This document shows positions 49,741 through 62,771 of a stretch of DNA of 64,000 nucleotides, in pieces. The stretch is from Closterium sp. NIES-65 (lineage: Eukaryota; Streptophyta; Zygnematophyceae; Desmidiales; Closteriaceae): positions 1,426,001 through 1,490,000 of the forward strand of contig CANXME010000105.1 of assembly GCA_948144175.1 (NCBI GenBank), given 5' to 3'. The notes beneath the pieces were generated by a model, which was not told where the DNA came from, searched no databases, and saw only the letters and a program-made list of their open reading frames with translations. The stretch's first letter is position 1. Each line of letters opens with the position of its first letter. The position numbers and the translations under genes are program-made.

Positions 49741-52700
49741 TGTCAAACATTATATATTGTTGTACTTGTTTAGGCTACAGTGGGTTAGCCTATAGGGGGT
49801 ACACACTTCTAGGTTTCCATATTTGTACTCATTTCATTCGTAGTCATTTCATTCCTTGTTCAACATGGTATAGAGCAGGTCCTTCCTAGGACCGTTTTTC
49901 CTAAGGGCCCACCACTACCTACCTGCCTATCTGCCTACCTGCCCTAGGGCGCCTCGACGTTCATGCCTCTAGAGGCCCTGTAGGCCCCGCGCTGTTGCAC
50001 CTAGAGGCCCCGAATCGGCCCCGCGCCTAACCCTAACGGCCCGCGTCGGCCCCGAGCTCGTCCCCTAGAGGCCCGCATCGGCCCCGCGCCTACCCTAGAG
50101 GCCCGCGTCGGCCCCGAGCCTACCCCTAGAGGCCCGCGTCGGCCCCGTCCTTACCCCTAGAGGCCCGCGACGGCCCTGTCCCTACCCCTAGAGGCCCGCA
50201 ACGGCCCCGATCCTACCCCTAGAGGCCCGCGTCGGCCCCCGATCCTACCCCTAGAGGCCCGCGTCGGCCCCCCGTCCCTACTCCTAGAGGCCCGCGTCGG
50301 CCCCGTCCCTACCCCTTACAGCCCGCGTCGGCCCCGTCCCCAACCCCACCCGCTCCCCGCGCTCCCCTTAGCCGCCTCGAACGGCCCCACCTAGACCGCG
50401 CCGCCCGCACCGAACAGCCCGGCCCTAACGGAACCGAGCCGCCCGAACCGAGCCGCCCGACCCGAGCCGCGCCGCCCGACCCGAGCCGCCCGAACCGAGC
50501 CGCGCCGCCCGACCCGAGCCGCGCCGCCCTACCTATACCGAGCCGCGCCGCCCTACCTGTACCGAGCCGCGCCGCCCTACCTATACCGAGCCGCGCCGCC
50601 CTACCTGTACCGAGCCGCGCCGCCCTACCTACCTACTGCTCCTGCTGCTTTTACTCCTGCTACTACCATGGCTAGCCCTCCAGTGCTAGGCTTTGATGCT
50701 GAGGGGCGCCCAGTGAAGTTCGACACCTGGCTTGATGACCTACACCTCTTCCTACAGCTCACTGCCAAGGAAGACATCTCGCTGTACGATCACGCCCTAG
50801 GCCACGCTGCTGCTCCTGCTGCTACTGCCGACAGCACTGCTCGCTCATAGTGGCAGACTCGTAACGCCCATGCTCGCTTCGCTATCCGCAACTCTCTGCC
50901 GATAGATGAGCGCGAGCACTTTGGGCAGCACAAGACTGCACAAGCACTGTACACTGCTGTCGTTGCCCGCTACTCCTCACCGGCCTCTGCTGCTCTAGGC
51001 CGTCTCTCTCTTCCCTACCTGTTCCCCGACTTAGCTTCCTTTCACAATGTCGCTGACCTCATTACCCACCTCCGCACTAGTGAGGCTCGCTTCCGCGCCG
51101 CTATGCCTGATGAGTTCCTAGCCACGAACCCACCCCCGCTCTGGATCACTCTCTACCACCTAGTCACGCGCCTCCCTGACTCGCTGCGCTCAGTCAGGGA
51201 CCACTTCCTCGCTCGCTGCCCCACCGAGCTCACCATTGCCCTCCTCGAGAAAGAAATCCTTGCAGCCGAGACTAGCAAAGTCGCTGTAGGTGCCTCTCGC
51301 GGTGACCCCCGCACCCCGTTCTTTGAGGGGTGTTCTCCCTCCCCCCTTCTTCCCTCTGTCGCCTCTGCTGCTGCTGTCGACCTCCTTGGTGCTGAGAAGG
51401 TCGGGACTGCGTCTGCTTCGGGCGGACGCCGCAGCGGCAAGGGCAAGGGGGGCAAGAGCGGTGGTGGTGACAGCGGGGGTGGCGGTGGTGGGGGGGGTGG
51501 TGGCGGGGGGGGTGGCGCGGGTGGGGGAGGTGGCAGCGGTGGTGGGGGTGGCGGCAGCGGCGGGGGAGGTGGCCGGGGCGGAGGAGGTAGTGGGGGTGGC
51601 GGTGGACGAGGCAGCGGCAGGGGCTGGGGTGGTCGAGGAGGTGGTGGCGGGAGTGGTGGGCGTGGCGGCACTGGCGGTGGCCAGGGACAGCAGCACACTC
51701 CCTCGCCCCAGGAGGTCCGTGAGTGGTACTCTCAGCACGGGGGGGGGGGTGGCCTTAGCTGCACGTACGTCATTCGCACTGGTGACCGCACTGGCCAGCC
51801 GTGTGGGGGACCGCACGCCACACAGCGTTGCTTCGCTCGTCTGAGCGACGCTTGGCGTGTTCAGTTCCCTCAGGCCAGTGAGCTGCCCCGCTGGCTTGAT
51901 CTCCTGAAGAAGGGGATTGATATCTATGCTCTAGATTTTCATGCTATTCTCACTGCCATGTATGTGATGTCTACTAGTGGAGAGGGTTCTGAGTACCTGA
52001 GTGTCCCGCCCGACCCGGGCATTAGGACGAGTGCGTCTGCTACTCCAGGTACCCACGTGTCTGCTACCCCAGGTGCTGGTGAGGCTGCTGCTCTAGGTGC
52101 GTGCGTGTCTGCCCCCCCTGGTACTGTGTCGACTGCAGCACTGCACACCTTCACGCTGGATTCGGGTGCCTCTCGCTGTTTCTTTCGTGACCGCACTGCC
52201 CTTGAGCCCCTTGCTCGGCCAGTTGCTGTCTCCCTTGCTGACCCCTCTGGGGGTCCGGTCATTGCGACCTCCTCCACTGTCCTTCCCTGCCCTGCGGTCC
52301 CGTCGGGCACACTGTCAGGTCTCCACCTCCCCTCGTTCTCCACGAACTTGGTGGCAGGTTCTGCTCTCCAGGACGGGGGTGTTCACCAGTTCACCCCTGC
52401 CTACGAGCGTGTGACAGACTGCACGTGTGCTCGTACGGGCCGCCACTTGGCTACCTTCACCCGGCAGCCGGGGTCGGACCTGTACACACTGACTACTACC
52501 TCCCCTCAGGTCGCTGCGTCTGCGTCTGCGTTTGCGTCCGCGTCAGGTCACCTGTCTGCCCCCTGCTCGTGTCGCTCTCTAGCGCACGAGACTGTCCTCT
52601 GGCACCACCGACTTGGCCACCCGTCTGTGCAGCGCCTTCGTGCCATGCACTCCCGGTACCTTGTCTCTAGTCTTCCCAGGGTTCTCCCTCCTCTCCCACC

Positions 52701-55700
52701 CTCGCCTGCTCCTCCCTGCCTTCCCTGTGTTGAGGGGCGGCAGCGCGCCACTCCTCACTCCTCCTCGTTTCCCCCGACGACTGCTCCTTTGCAGACGCTC
52801 CACATGGACGTGTGGGGCCCAGCCCGCGTCCGTGGTCAGGGTCAGGAGAGGTACTTCCTGATCGTTGTTGACGACTACTCGCGCTACACCACGGTCTTCC
52901 CCTTGCGCACCAAGGGTGAGGTCCCTGATGTTTTGATCCCTTGGATCCGCAGAGCTCGTCTCCAGCTCAGCGAGCGTTTTCGCTCGGACTTTCCTGTCCT
53001 GCGCTTGCACTCTGACAGAGGTGGTGAGTTCTCCTCCGACCTCTTGGCAGCCTACTGTGCTGAGCACGGCATTGAGCAGTCGTTCACGCTTCCGGCCTCT
53101 CCACAGCAGAATGGGGTTGCGGAGCGCCGCATTGGCCTGGTCATGGAGGTCGCTCGTACCTCCTTGATCCATGCGGCTGCCCCCCATTTTCTGTGGCCGT
53201 TTGCGGTCCGGTACGCTGCGCATCAGCTCAACCTCTGGCCCCGTGTCTCCTTGCCGGAGACCTCGCCCACACTGCTGTGGACGGGGGAGGTAGGCGATGC
53301 GTCGCGTTTCCGGGTCTGGGGATCTCGAGCTTTTGTTCGCGATTCGTCTGCGGACAAGCTCTCCTCTCGTGCTGTTCTCTGCGTCTTCCTTGGCTTTGTT
53401 CCGGACGCACCTGGTTGGCAGTTTTACCACGCCACCTCGCGCCGGGTCTTGCCCTCTCAGGACGTCACTTCTGACGAGTCTGTCCCCTACTACCGCCTCT
53501 TCCCCTACCGCACTTTCCCGCTCCCTCCCCCGCCTCTCTTCCTCGCGCCAGGTGCTGCTGTCGTAGACCCCCTCCCCCCTCAGGGTGCCGCTCCCTCAGG
53601 TGTGTCTCAGGTAGACCCGGTCGAGCCTGTTGAGGTTGCTGTCGACTCTCGTCCTGCTGGGGGTGCTGAGCCTGGGGGTGCGGACACTGGGGATGCTGAG
53701 CCTGGGGGTGCGGACTCTGGGGGTGCTGAGCCTGGGGGTGCGGACTCTGGGGGTGCTGAGCCTGGGGGTGCTGACTCTGGGGGTGCTGAGCCTGGGGGTG
53801 CGGACACTGGGGGTGTTGAGCCTGGGGGTGCTGTGCCTGGGGGTGCTGAGCCTGGGGGTACGGTGACTGGGGGTGCTGAGCCTGGCGGTACTGCGCCAGG
53901 GAGTCCTCCGCCTGGCCGAGACCTCTCCTCGGAGCAGTTGCGTGAGTGGTACTTCCAGTACTGCAGCCTCCGGAGGGGTACCTCTAGGACCAGGCGCGCT
54001 ACGGAGACTGGTGCTGGCACTTCTCCTTCTAGTCGTGAGCTCCCCTCTCGTGAGCGGATCCGTGAGCGGTACGAGCGCCGTTGCACACTTCGTAGTGGCG
54101 CGCCTCGTCTCACGGACCCTGCTGCTGCTGGTGCTGCGGACCCGGGCGTTGGAGCTGCTGCTGGTAATGAGGACCCGGGCGTTGGAGCTGCTGGTGGTGC
54201 TGCGGACCCGGGCGTTGGAGCTGCTGCTGGTGCTGAGGACCCGGGCGTTGGAGCTGCTGCTGGTACTGCGGACCCGGGCGTTGGAGCTGCTGCTGGTGCA
54301 GCGGACCCGCGCGTTGGAGCTGCTGCTGGTGTTGAGGACCCGGGCGTTGGAGCTACTGCTGGTGCAAAGGACCCGGGCGTTGGAGCTGCTGCTGGTGCTG
54401 AGGACCCGGGCGTTGGAGCTGTGACTGGTGCTGAGGACCCTGGTGTTGGAGTCCCTGCTGGTGCTGCGGACTCGGGCGTTGGTACTGCCGCTGGGGGCAC
54501 TGGTGCTGTCCCTGCTGTGTCTGGAGTCGCCGCGCGCCCTCAGCCGTACTTCGTTCCGCTCCTTCAGCAGGTTCTTGGTCTCTCGCCTCCTCCTGGTCCT
54601 CCCCCTCCTTTAGTGTGTCCACTGCCTGTTCAGTCACTGCCTGCTCCTTCTCCTTACTCTGGTCCTACTGACGGTCTTACTGAGCGTCGTGAGCCTGCGT
54701 CTCGCCCTGCGTCGCCTGTCCGTCCTGCTAGCACTGGAGCTCGTACTTCGCGTCCACGTCCTCCTCCTGCCCCTGGCACGCAGCGGATGTCTCTGCGTCC
54801 GTCCACTGCCCCTCTGCGTGCCCCTTTGCCTTCTCCTCCTGCTTCCTCTCTTCCTGCTCTTGCCGACCCGGAGTCGGACTCTCTTCGTGCTACCAGTCCT
54901 ACTGTCACGCGTCTCCTTGCTACTGCCGTCACTGACCCTTCTTTCGAGTCTTCTGCTGCGTCTGCCCTAGTTGCTGAGCTCGTCGACTTTGCTGCTCGCT
55001 GTCGTCTAGACTACGCTGCTAGTCTTGTCGCTGAGTCTGAGTCTGTGTGTCCTCCGTTTGTCGGGGGTGCGTGTGCCCTTGGCACGGACGTCCTTGAGGA
55101 CAGGCAGGAGGAGTTTCAGTGCTTGGCTGCCGCTTCACCTCATCTCGCGTCTGTACTACTAGCTCCTGAGGGAGACCCGGATGCACTAGACATCCCGACT
55201 CCGCGCTCTTACGCGGAGGCGATAGAGGGTCCCTACTCCTCTCAGTGGCAGGCAGCTATGGATGCAGAGATGGCTTCCTGGAAGTCCACAGGCACCTACG
55301 TTGACGCTGTCCCCCCTCCTGGGGCGAACATCGTCAGTGGCATGTGGATCTTCATGGTGAAGCGGCCGCTGGGTTCTCCGCCTGTCTTCAAGGCGCGTTA
55401 CGTGGCTCGTGGCTTCAGTCAGCGGCAGGGAGTTGACTACTTTCAGACCTTCTCCCCCACCCCGAAGATGACCACTCTTCGGGTACTCCTGCACGTTGCT
55501 GCTCACCGGGACTACGAGCTTCACTCTCTCAACTTCAGCACTGCGTTCTTGCAGGGCAGCCTGCACGAGGAGATCTGGCTGCGTCGCCCACCTGGCTTCT
55601 CTGGGTCTTTCCCTCCTGGTACCCAGTGGAGTCTCCGGCGTCCAGTCTACGGTCTCCGCCAGGCGCCACGTGAGTGGCACGACACACTGAGGACCACGCT

Positions 55701-57112
55701 GGCGGCACTTGGGTTTGCTCCTTCTACTGGCGACCCGTCGCTGTTTCTGCGCACCGACACTTCTCTGCCGCCGTTCTACATCCTCGTGTACGTCGACGAC
55801 TTGGTCTTTGCCACTGCTGACACTGCTGGACTCGCCTACGTGAAGTCCGAGCTGCAGAAGAGACACACGTGCACTGACCTGGGTGAACTGCGCAGCTACC
55901 TTGGCTTGCAGATCACCCGGGACAGAGCACGCCGCACCATTACCCTGACTCAGTCACACATGGTGCAGCAGGTCCTTCAGCGCTTTGGCTTCACGTACTC
56001 CTCGCCTCAGGCCACTCCTCTGCCTACTCGCCACTCGCTCTCAGCTCTGCCTTCGGATGAGTCCGTAGAGTCGAGTGGCCCGTACCCAGAGCTTGTTGGC
56101 TGTTTCATGTACCTGATGACCTGCACACGACCTGACCTTGCATACCCTCTTAGCATTCTTGCGCGCTATGTTGCTCCTGGGAGACACCGACCAGAGCACA
56201 TGGCTGCAGCGAAGAGGGTGTTGCGTTACTTGTGCAGTACGTCGGGCATGGGACCAGTGCTTGGAGGGCGGAGTCCAGTGGTCCTCACTGGTCCCGCGGA
56301 CACTTCTTGGGCTGACGACCAGGCTACGCAGCGGTCGTCACAGGGTTACACCTTCAGCCTTGGTTCCGGCTCTGTTTCGTGGCGGGCTACTCGCTCGTCT
56401 TCTGTTCTCAGCTCCAGTTGTGAGGCTGAGATCTACGCAGGGGCCATGGCTGCTCAGGAGCTTCGCTGGCTCACCTACCTGCTGACCGACCTTGGAGAGC
56501 CGCCTCGTTCTCCTCCAGTCCTGTACGTCGACAACAAGGCCATGCTGGCCTTGTGTCGAGAGCAGAGACTGGAGCACAGAACAAAGCACATTGCTCTCCG
56601 CTACTTCCTTGCTCGTGAGCTACAGCAGCGTGGTCAGTTGCGACTTGCGTACGTGGCCTCTGAGGCCAACACTGCTGATGTCTTCACCAAGGCACTTGCG
56701 CCTTGTGATCATCTGCGCTGCTGTACCCAACTGGGTCTTGTGTCTGTCCTGCCTCACTTGCTCTCCTCTTGACCCTCTTTGTACTGTTACATATATATAT
56801 CACTGCTCTTGCTTGTTTAGTCTTATATATATATGTACTCCTGCATGTGAACTGGCCTTGTGGCCTTGAACTTGTGCTCGGATTGTGTGGTGACATTGTG
56901 ATCCACCCTGAGCTTGCTTTGCTTTGCTTTGCTTTGCTTGACTGGTCTTGTGACCCCTAGTTCTCCCCCACTTCGCCTATGGGGGTGTGTCAAACATTAT
57001 ATATTGTTGTAGTTGTTTAGGCTACAGTGGGTTAGCCTATAGGGGGTACACACTTCTAGGTTTCCATATTTGTACTCATTTCATTCGTAGTCATTTCATT
57101 CCTTGTTCAACA
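49741..57112 (+). mobile_element. Copia-B copy 2
   Basis: Complete second copy with LTRs 49741-49865 and 56988-57112, the same flanks AACTG/AATTG and the same GC-rich leader. It arose by the segmental duplication, not by transposition, because the flanking DNA is identical. Confidence 0.94.
50668..56772 (+). CDS. Copia-B Gag-Pol, copy 2
   Basis: The same frame as 31365-37469, with the shared TAG at 50848-50850 and the same Asn in the first RT catalytic position (LNFSTAFLQG). I saw no coding difference from copy 1; the one change noticed lies in the 3' untranslated part. Confidence 0.92.
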
Positions 57113-57288
57113 AATTGACATGTTAGTATGCTGGTCCTTGCCAGTTCAGTTTACATGCTGGTTCAGTTTACTTGAGCTAAAGGCAAACTTTCTTGAAGAG
57201 GCATGAGGTCGTGTCACACATTGAGTTAGTGGCATTGCAAAGAGATATCATTTCTAAATGGCCGTGTGTGTCAGTTAGGTGTGGGCAG

Positions 57289-58843
57289 CAGGGCCCGTGC
57301 TAGGTTTTGGGGCACCCTGAGCCCTCAGGGCACTTTTCTAGAATCCAAAAAAATGCTCTGATTTCTCAGGGCAAATCTTCTGAGCCTTCCTGACTGGTCA
57401 GGGCTTTTGCAGAAAATAATCCTGACGTGTCAGGGCAAAATTAGTAGCGTTCAGGGTTCTGATTTTAGCACAAACAGACCAGGGCAGGGTAGACTCTGTT
57501 CTGTTTAGCATAGCAGAGCAGCCGCAGCGCTGCAGCGCACATATAGTTGGTGTTTTACTAGGCAATCAACTCCTGCACCACCTCTCCTAGCCCTCCTCCT
57601 CCTCATCATCATCTTCGCTGCTGCTACTAAACCCATTGTCGCTGCTGCTGCCACTGCCATGTTCAGTATCTGCTTCTTGTCCGTCCTCCCCCCCGTTCCC
57701 CTTCCCCGCCTTCCTCTGCTGCTCCCTTCTCTTAGTAGGCCGCCTCCTCTTCTTGCTGCTGCGCCACAAATCCACCACTTTACCCCATTCCATGTCATAC
57801 TCAGTTAGGCTCAGGCACATCAAGTCACTGAGCCTGGCATCACAGAGGCTGGTCCTCTGCCAGGACTTAATCACGTTCTGGCGGCTAAAGCCGCGCTCAC
57901 ACTCGACGGTGCTGAGCGGCAGGACAGCCACCGCCGTCCAGAGGCGGACGAGGTCGGGGTAGCTCCGCTCCCAGTCCTTTGTTCTCAGCATGGCCGCCAG
58001 TCCGCGTTGAAATGTGCGCTCGCCTTTGGGAGCGCCAGCCAGAACAGAGACAAATGTCCTCAGTTCCTTCTTGGCAGCTCGCTTGTCCACTCCTGCCATG
58101 CCAAGCATAACACAACACACATAACAGTGACAGAGCAGGGGCAGAACAAGTCAGAGAGGTGGAAATGTACATAGCAGGGAGAGAACTTGGCAGATTGTGG
58201 GAGACTGTGGGGTAGGAGAACAGTAGTGCAGATCAGGCAGGAGCAGTACAACAGGTAGGAGCAGAACACAAATGCTTACCTGGGAGAATGTCTGATCGTT
58301 CGCGGGCATGGAACAGGGCGACGAGGGTCTCCAAGTGCTCGCGGCACTCCTCAGCGCGTGCCTCCTTGTCTTCGGGGTACGTGTCTGGCATAAACAGCCG
58401 GACACCGTTCAGGCTGTCGAGATCCCCCAGCCTCTTTTGGAGGTGGGTGATGTCAGAGTTCTTGAAGGAAGTCCTAAAAGAACGCTGACAAAAGAAAAGG
58501 GGAGGGCTGTAATTGAGGCAAGGAGGAACAAAGTGTACATTTGTATATAGTCGAGAAAGCGGATAACGGGGAGTAGAAGCGGTAGGCGGGAAGTGGAGGG
58601 CAGCTCGGCATTGGCAGGCAGTGGGTAAAGGTTGGGACGAACCTGTGGCTGGCCGGGGGAAGGGATGGCGAGCTTACGTGGCGGGAGGGGGTGAATGGGG
58701 TTTGCTGGGATGCATGTGTTTGTTTCTTGCTTGTGTGCAGACACCGAGTCCAGGGGGGAGCTGGAAGTCACACCCGCCAGCTGGAGGAAGGCAGGATAAC
58801 TGCAAGGGTGGCGAAGCTCGGCTGCTAGCACTCATCTGTTGGT
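57289..58843 (-). mobile_element. hAT-2 copy 2, minus strand
   Basis: Duplicate of 37986-39540: terminus CAGGGCCCGTGCTAGG, then transposase C-terminal exons 58092-57587 and 58484-58280 on the minus strand. It lacks the catalytic half in this copy too. Confidence 0.8.
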
Positions 58844-59030
58844 AGCCATGCTTAGCTAGGCTAGGGTGGGTGCAATATTAGAGGTTCCTGGGCCATGGGA
58901 CTGCTACTGCGTGATTGTTTTCGCAATTTACTGTGATTTCTTCTCAAGATAGGCAGTCTCTTAGCGAAGCCATATCCGCAGTCTGATGGATTAGGGGAGG
59001 GGCACGTAGTACAATCACGCAGTCGTCCGA

Positions 59031-62000
59031 ATGCGATTGCGGTCAGGAAGGTGGATAGAAGTAGTCAGAACAACGCAAGGACAGGACGAGAGGATGATGG
59101 GAGGAGACGGGAATCAGCGGGAGAATGATCTGCCGCCAGGAGGCGGAGATGTAGAAGGCCAGACTGGGCCCAGTGAGGGAGCAACCGGCCCCAGGGGAGG
59201 TGCTCAGACCGGAAGCGCCGGCGGCGGAGGCAACGCGCCGACTGGATCGGAGGGAGCGCAGGGGCCGCAGGCGCGACCACGGTCGCAAATGGGTGGACCG
59301 GTGGGATATCAGCGCAGCGCCTCGTGGCAAGGCACGGAGGACGAGACGATGATACAGCGCTGGAAATACACTCAGCTGTCGAAGATAGAAGTGCCGGAAA
59401 GATTCTCCGGCGATGCTCGACGAGGTTCGAGCCTGAAGAACTACATCATGCAGTTGGAAAATCTGCAAGTGCGATGGGCGAAGGATCAGCTGGACCCAGA
59501 GGAGTTCTTCCGAGGGCTGGCAAATACGCTGACCGGGGAGGCAGAGACCTATTACCGCATATCTCGCAAGGAGCTGCTGGAGTGGGCGGCGGGGCAGGCC
59601 CCGGGAGAAAGGGATCCTACGGCGAGGTTCCTAGCAATGTTACGAGAGCAATTTCCCGCGCAAACGGCAGAGCGAGTGGTCGAATTCCGGTCGTTCAGAA
59701 GGCGAGAGGGAGAATCGCTGCTGGCATACTACGGGAGGCTGGTGGAATTGGGGGAGGACATGAACTGTGGAGACCAGGGACGACTGATCGGGAAGTTCGT
59801 CCATGGCCTGAGTCAACCACTGCGGCAGGATGTGGAAGTGCGGGTGTTCGAGCTGGGCGCGGAAGCGACGCTGAAAGAGGCGTACGAAATTGTTAAACGA
59901 GTGGAGACGGGACGCAGGCTCTACGAGGTCGAGAGAACGGCGGATCGGGGATCCAAGAGGAGACGGCCGGCATGGGCAGCCGCGTCCGCGTATCAGGAGG
60001 TGGAGGAAAGGGGAAGGGAAGAGACCCGACGTTGCCATAACTGTGGACAACCGGGACATATGCGCAGGGATTGCCGGAACCCAGCGGCATGTTCGCTCTG
60101 CGGGAGTCGCGAGCATTTGCGCCGGGACTGTCCGGGGGCCCCAGTGTGCGCACGCTGTGGAAGAAAGGGGCATCGGGAAGCAGATTGCTACGCAAACCGC
60201 AGGGACAGGCGAGGAGCTGAGGGAGGTGAAGATCGGCAGGCCATCATGGCGCGGCTGCGGGCGCAATTAGCAGAACTAGAAGCAGTGGAGGAGAAGCACC
60301 CGGCGATGGTGGCACAGGAAGAGGAAGACTCGGAAGAGCCAGAGTTCATGCTAATGGCACAACCCGCACGGGAGCGAGAGGAGCTAGGCCTGAGGAACGG
60401 CGCGCGCAGACAGCTCTTCAGGGAGGACGAAAGGCGGGAAGATGGCCCGAGGAGGAGGGCAAGCACAACCGAGGACAGAGAAGGAGCGGCATTTCGGCAT
60501 CCGCGCGATCGCATGATCTGTCAGGCCACGGTACTGACGATCGAACCAGGGGCAATCACGATTGGGGGGCTACGAGCCCAGAGAGCCATAGTGGACACGG
60601 GAGCCGCACATGTGTTAATCGGCAAGCAATTGGCGGAGAAGCTCTAGCTGGACAAGGCTGAGCGACTGATACCGGAGGGCTACTTGCTCATGACGGCGGA
60701 TGGAGGAGAGGCGAAGTGGATGCCGAAAACTCGGCAGTCCATGGCCTTGGTGCTGAATCCGGGCACACCAGAGGAGTGCACGCTGAGGGTGCACTGCGGA
60801 GTGTCGGACTCTTTGGAGTTCGATCTGCTCATAGGGGTGGAGTACCTCTTTGGCATCGGCTCGACAATCTGCATGTGGGAGGAGAAGATGCAGTATCGCG
60901 TGCACTATTGGAAGGATGATGGCCCCATTGGCACGTTACCAGTGCGCTTCGTAAGGAGAGAGCCGAGGGAAGCCTACCAGTGTACCGAAGCAGAACTGCG
61001 GGAAGAGCTAGGAGTACCCTCCTGGCAGCAAACCGTGAGGATGCAAACGCCAGCGGAGGGGACAGACGGGGACGACGGAGACCTAATGCGGATATGCACG
61101 GACACCAAGAAGCTACTGGGCCCCACGGTAGTATTGGAGCTCTTTGGCGGCATTGGCACGGGCTTAGCGGCAGTCCTGAAGGCTGGGGCCTACGTGGAGA
61201 AGTGGATACTGGTGGAATCAGACATGGAGTCGGTGAAGATGGCATGGAATCACGCGAAGCAGCTGCAAAGGAGATACCCGCACCAGCTGACGGCCTTGGC
61301 GTTGGAACAAAGCACGTACACTCAGGCCTGCGACATACGGATGGTGACGGAGCATACCATAAGGGGATGGGGGAAGATTGATGTGGTCGTTGCGGGCTGG
61401 GAGTGTCAGGGATATTCGCGGGCAGGGGCAGGCAGAGGCATGAGGGACGAAAGGAGCAGCCTTTTCAGGGAGTTAGTGCGAGTGCTGCGAATCCTCAAAC
61501 GAGTGCAGGGGGAAGTGCTCTACATTGTGGAGAACGTGGACATGGAGGGGGATGTGCGGGAACAGATCCAAGTGGCACATGAGGAAGTGACGGGGGTGCT
61601 GGGCCCGGGGATTGTAGTGGATGGGGCGCAGACGGGCAGCCGAGCACACAGGGTGCGCCGCTACTGGACGAATGGAGTAACAAACGCAGCCCTGCAGTAC
61701 CGCTTGTCACTGATGGAACGCCCCGTGCCCTTGTTGGTGGAAGACATCCTTGAAGTGGGGAGGATGCCCGCACCGGTAACACAGCCAGATCATCCGACGC
61801 AGTTCGCATGTAACGAGATAGGGAAGCCGCGGCGGGCTTGGCCCACGTTTGTGTCATACGAGGGCGCAGTGGCCTTTAAGATGCACGGGGAAGACCCGGG
61901 GCCAGGAATGGTGTACGACTGTACAGCGGGAGAATGGCAAGAACCGACAGCGCTAGAGCGGGAATTGGCCATGGGTTTCATGGAAGATGCGACCGCACAT

Positions 62001-62771
62001 CCAGAGGTGACGGAAACAGCGAGGAGGCGTGCACTGGGGAGAGCCATGGACTTGAACGTCATGCACTGGCTGGTGGCGACGATCCGGATGTATCACTCAC
62101 AGCTTCGGTGGGAGCGCAAACGAGACAAGGCGGCAGCAGTGCAGCCACCCACGGAGCGCTCGGTTGCTAAAGAGGCCCTCGCTAGGGCCATGCTGGGAGA
62201 GATGCACGAGAATGATGTGGTCCAGCACCAGTTGGGGCATCCGCTGGAGAAGAGGTGGGTGTATCCGTGGGAAGCGGAGGACGAAGTACCAGCGGTGTAT
62301 GCAGAACCAACCCAGAGCGAGCTGCCAGCCGCACGGGAAGAGGCAGCCGTGAACAAGAAGCGAGAGGACTTGGACTGGGTGGAGGAGGCCATCGAGAGGC
62401 AGCGGAGAAGGGAGAGCTATGAGCGTGAGTTCGGATCAGGAGAATTCGCCCTGATGGCGGCAACGAAGGAGGTAGGAGCAGAGACGAAGACACAGGGAGA
62501 GCGATCGCAAGAGAAGGCACAGGGCCAACCAACGGAGCCAGCGAAGGCTGAAGGGTCAGCGCGGGGGATGAGGGAGAAGGAGCCAGCGGCACCAGCAGCA
62601 GCAGAGCATCAGTGGGAGATCGGAGATGGCGTCACCGAAGAGGACGCGGCAGAACTAAGGAGGGTGCTTGCGAAACATCGGGAGGCGTTCGCTTACACAC
62701 TGAAGGAGGTGGGCAGGTGCAACATGGCGGAAGTCAGCATCGAGTTAACCACTGAGATTCCAGTGTACTAG
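59031..62771 (+). pseudogene. Gypsy Gag-protease-cytosine methyltransferase, copy 2, with nonsense codon
   Basis: The same architecture as 39728-43468, but codon 539 is TAG (60645-60647) where copy 1 has CAG, 17 residues after the protease Asp. This leaves a 538-residue Gag-protease fragment. An internal Met at 60684 could start a 695-residue piece that contains the whole methyltransferase domain (motifs I, IV with Cys, VI, VIII, IX/X). A nearby Asp to Ala change (60658) is also private to this copy. The TAG before RT (62769-62771) is shared. Confidence 0.9.

Noticed and set aside
43989-57112. Two additional independent Copia insertions
   Set aside because: Flanking DNA, lesions and spacing match 24687-37809 exactly. 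They are the second unit of a segmental duplication.
24216-62771. Alternative genetic code with TAG as sense
   Set aside because: The KAS gene ends in TAG at the expected C-terminus, the P450 has no internal TAG, and some interruptions are TAA or frameshifts.
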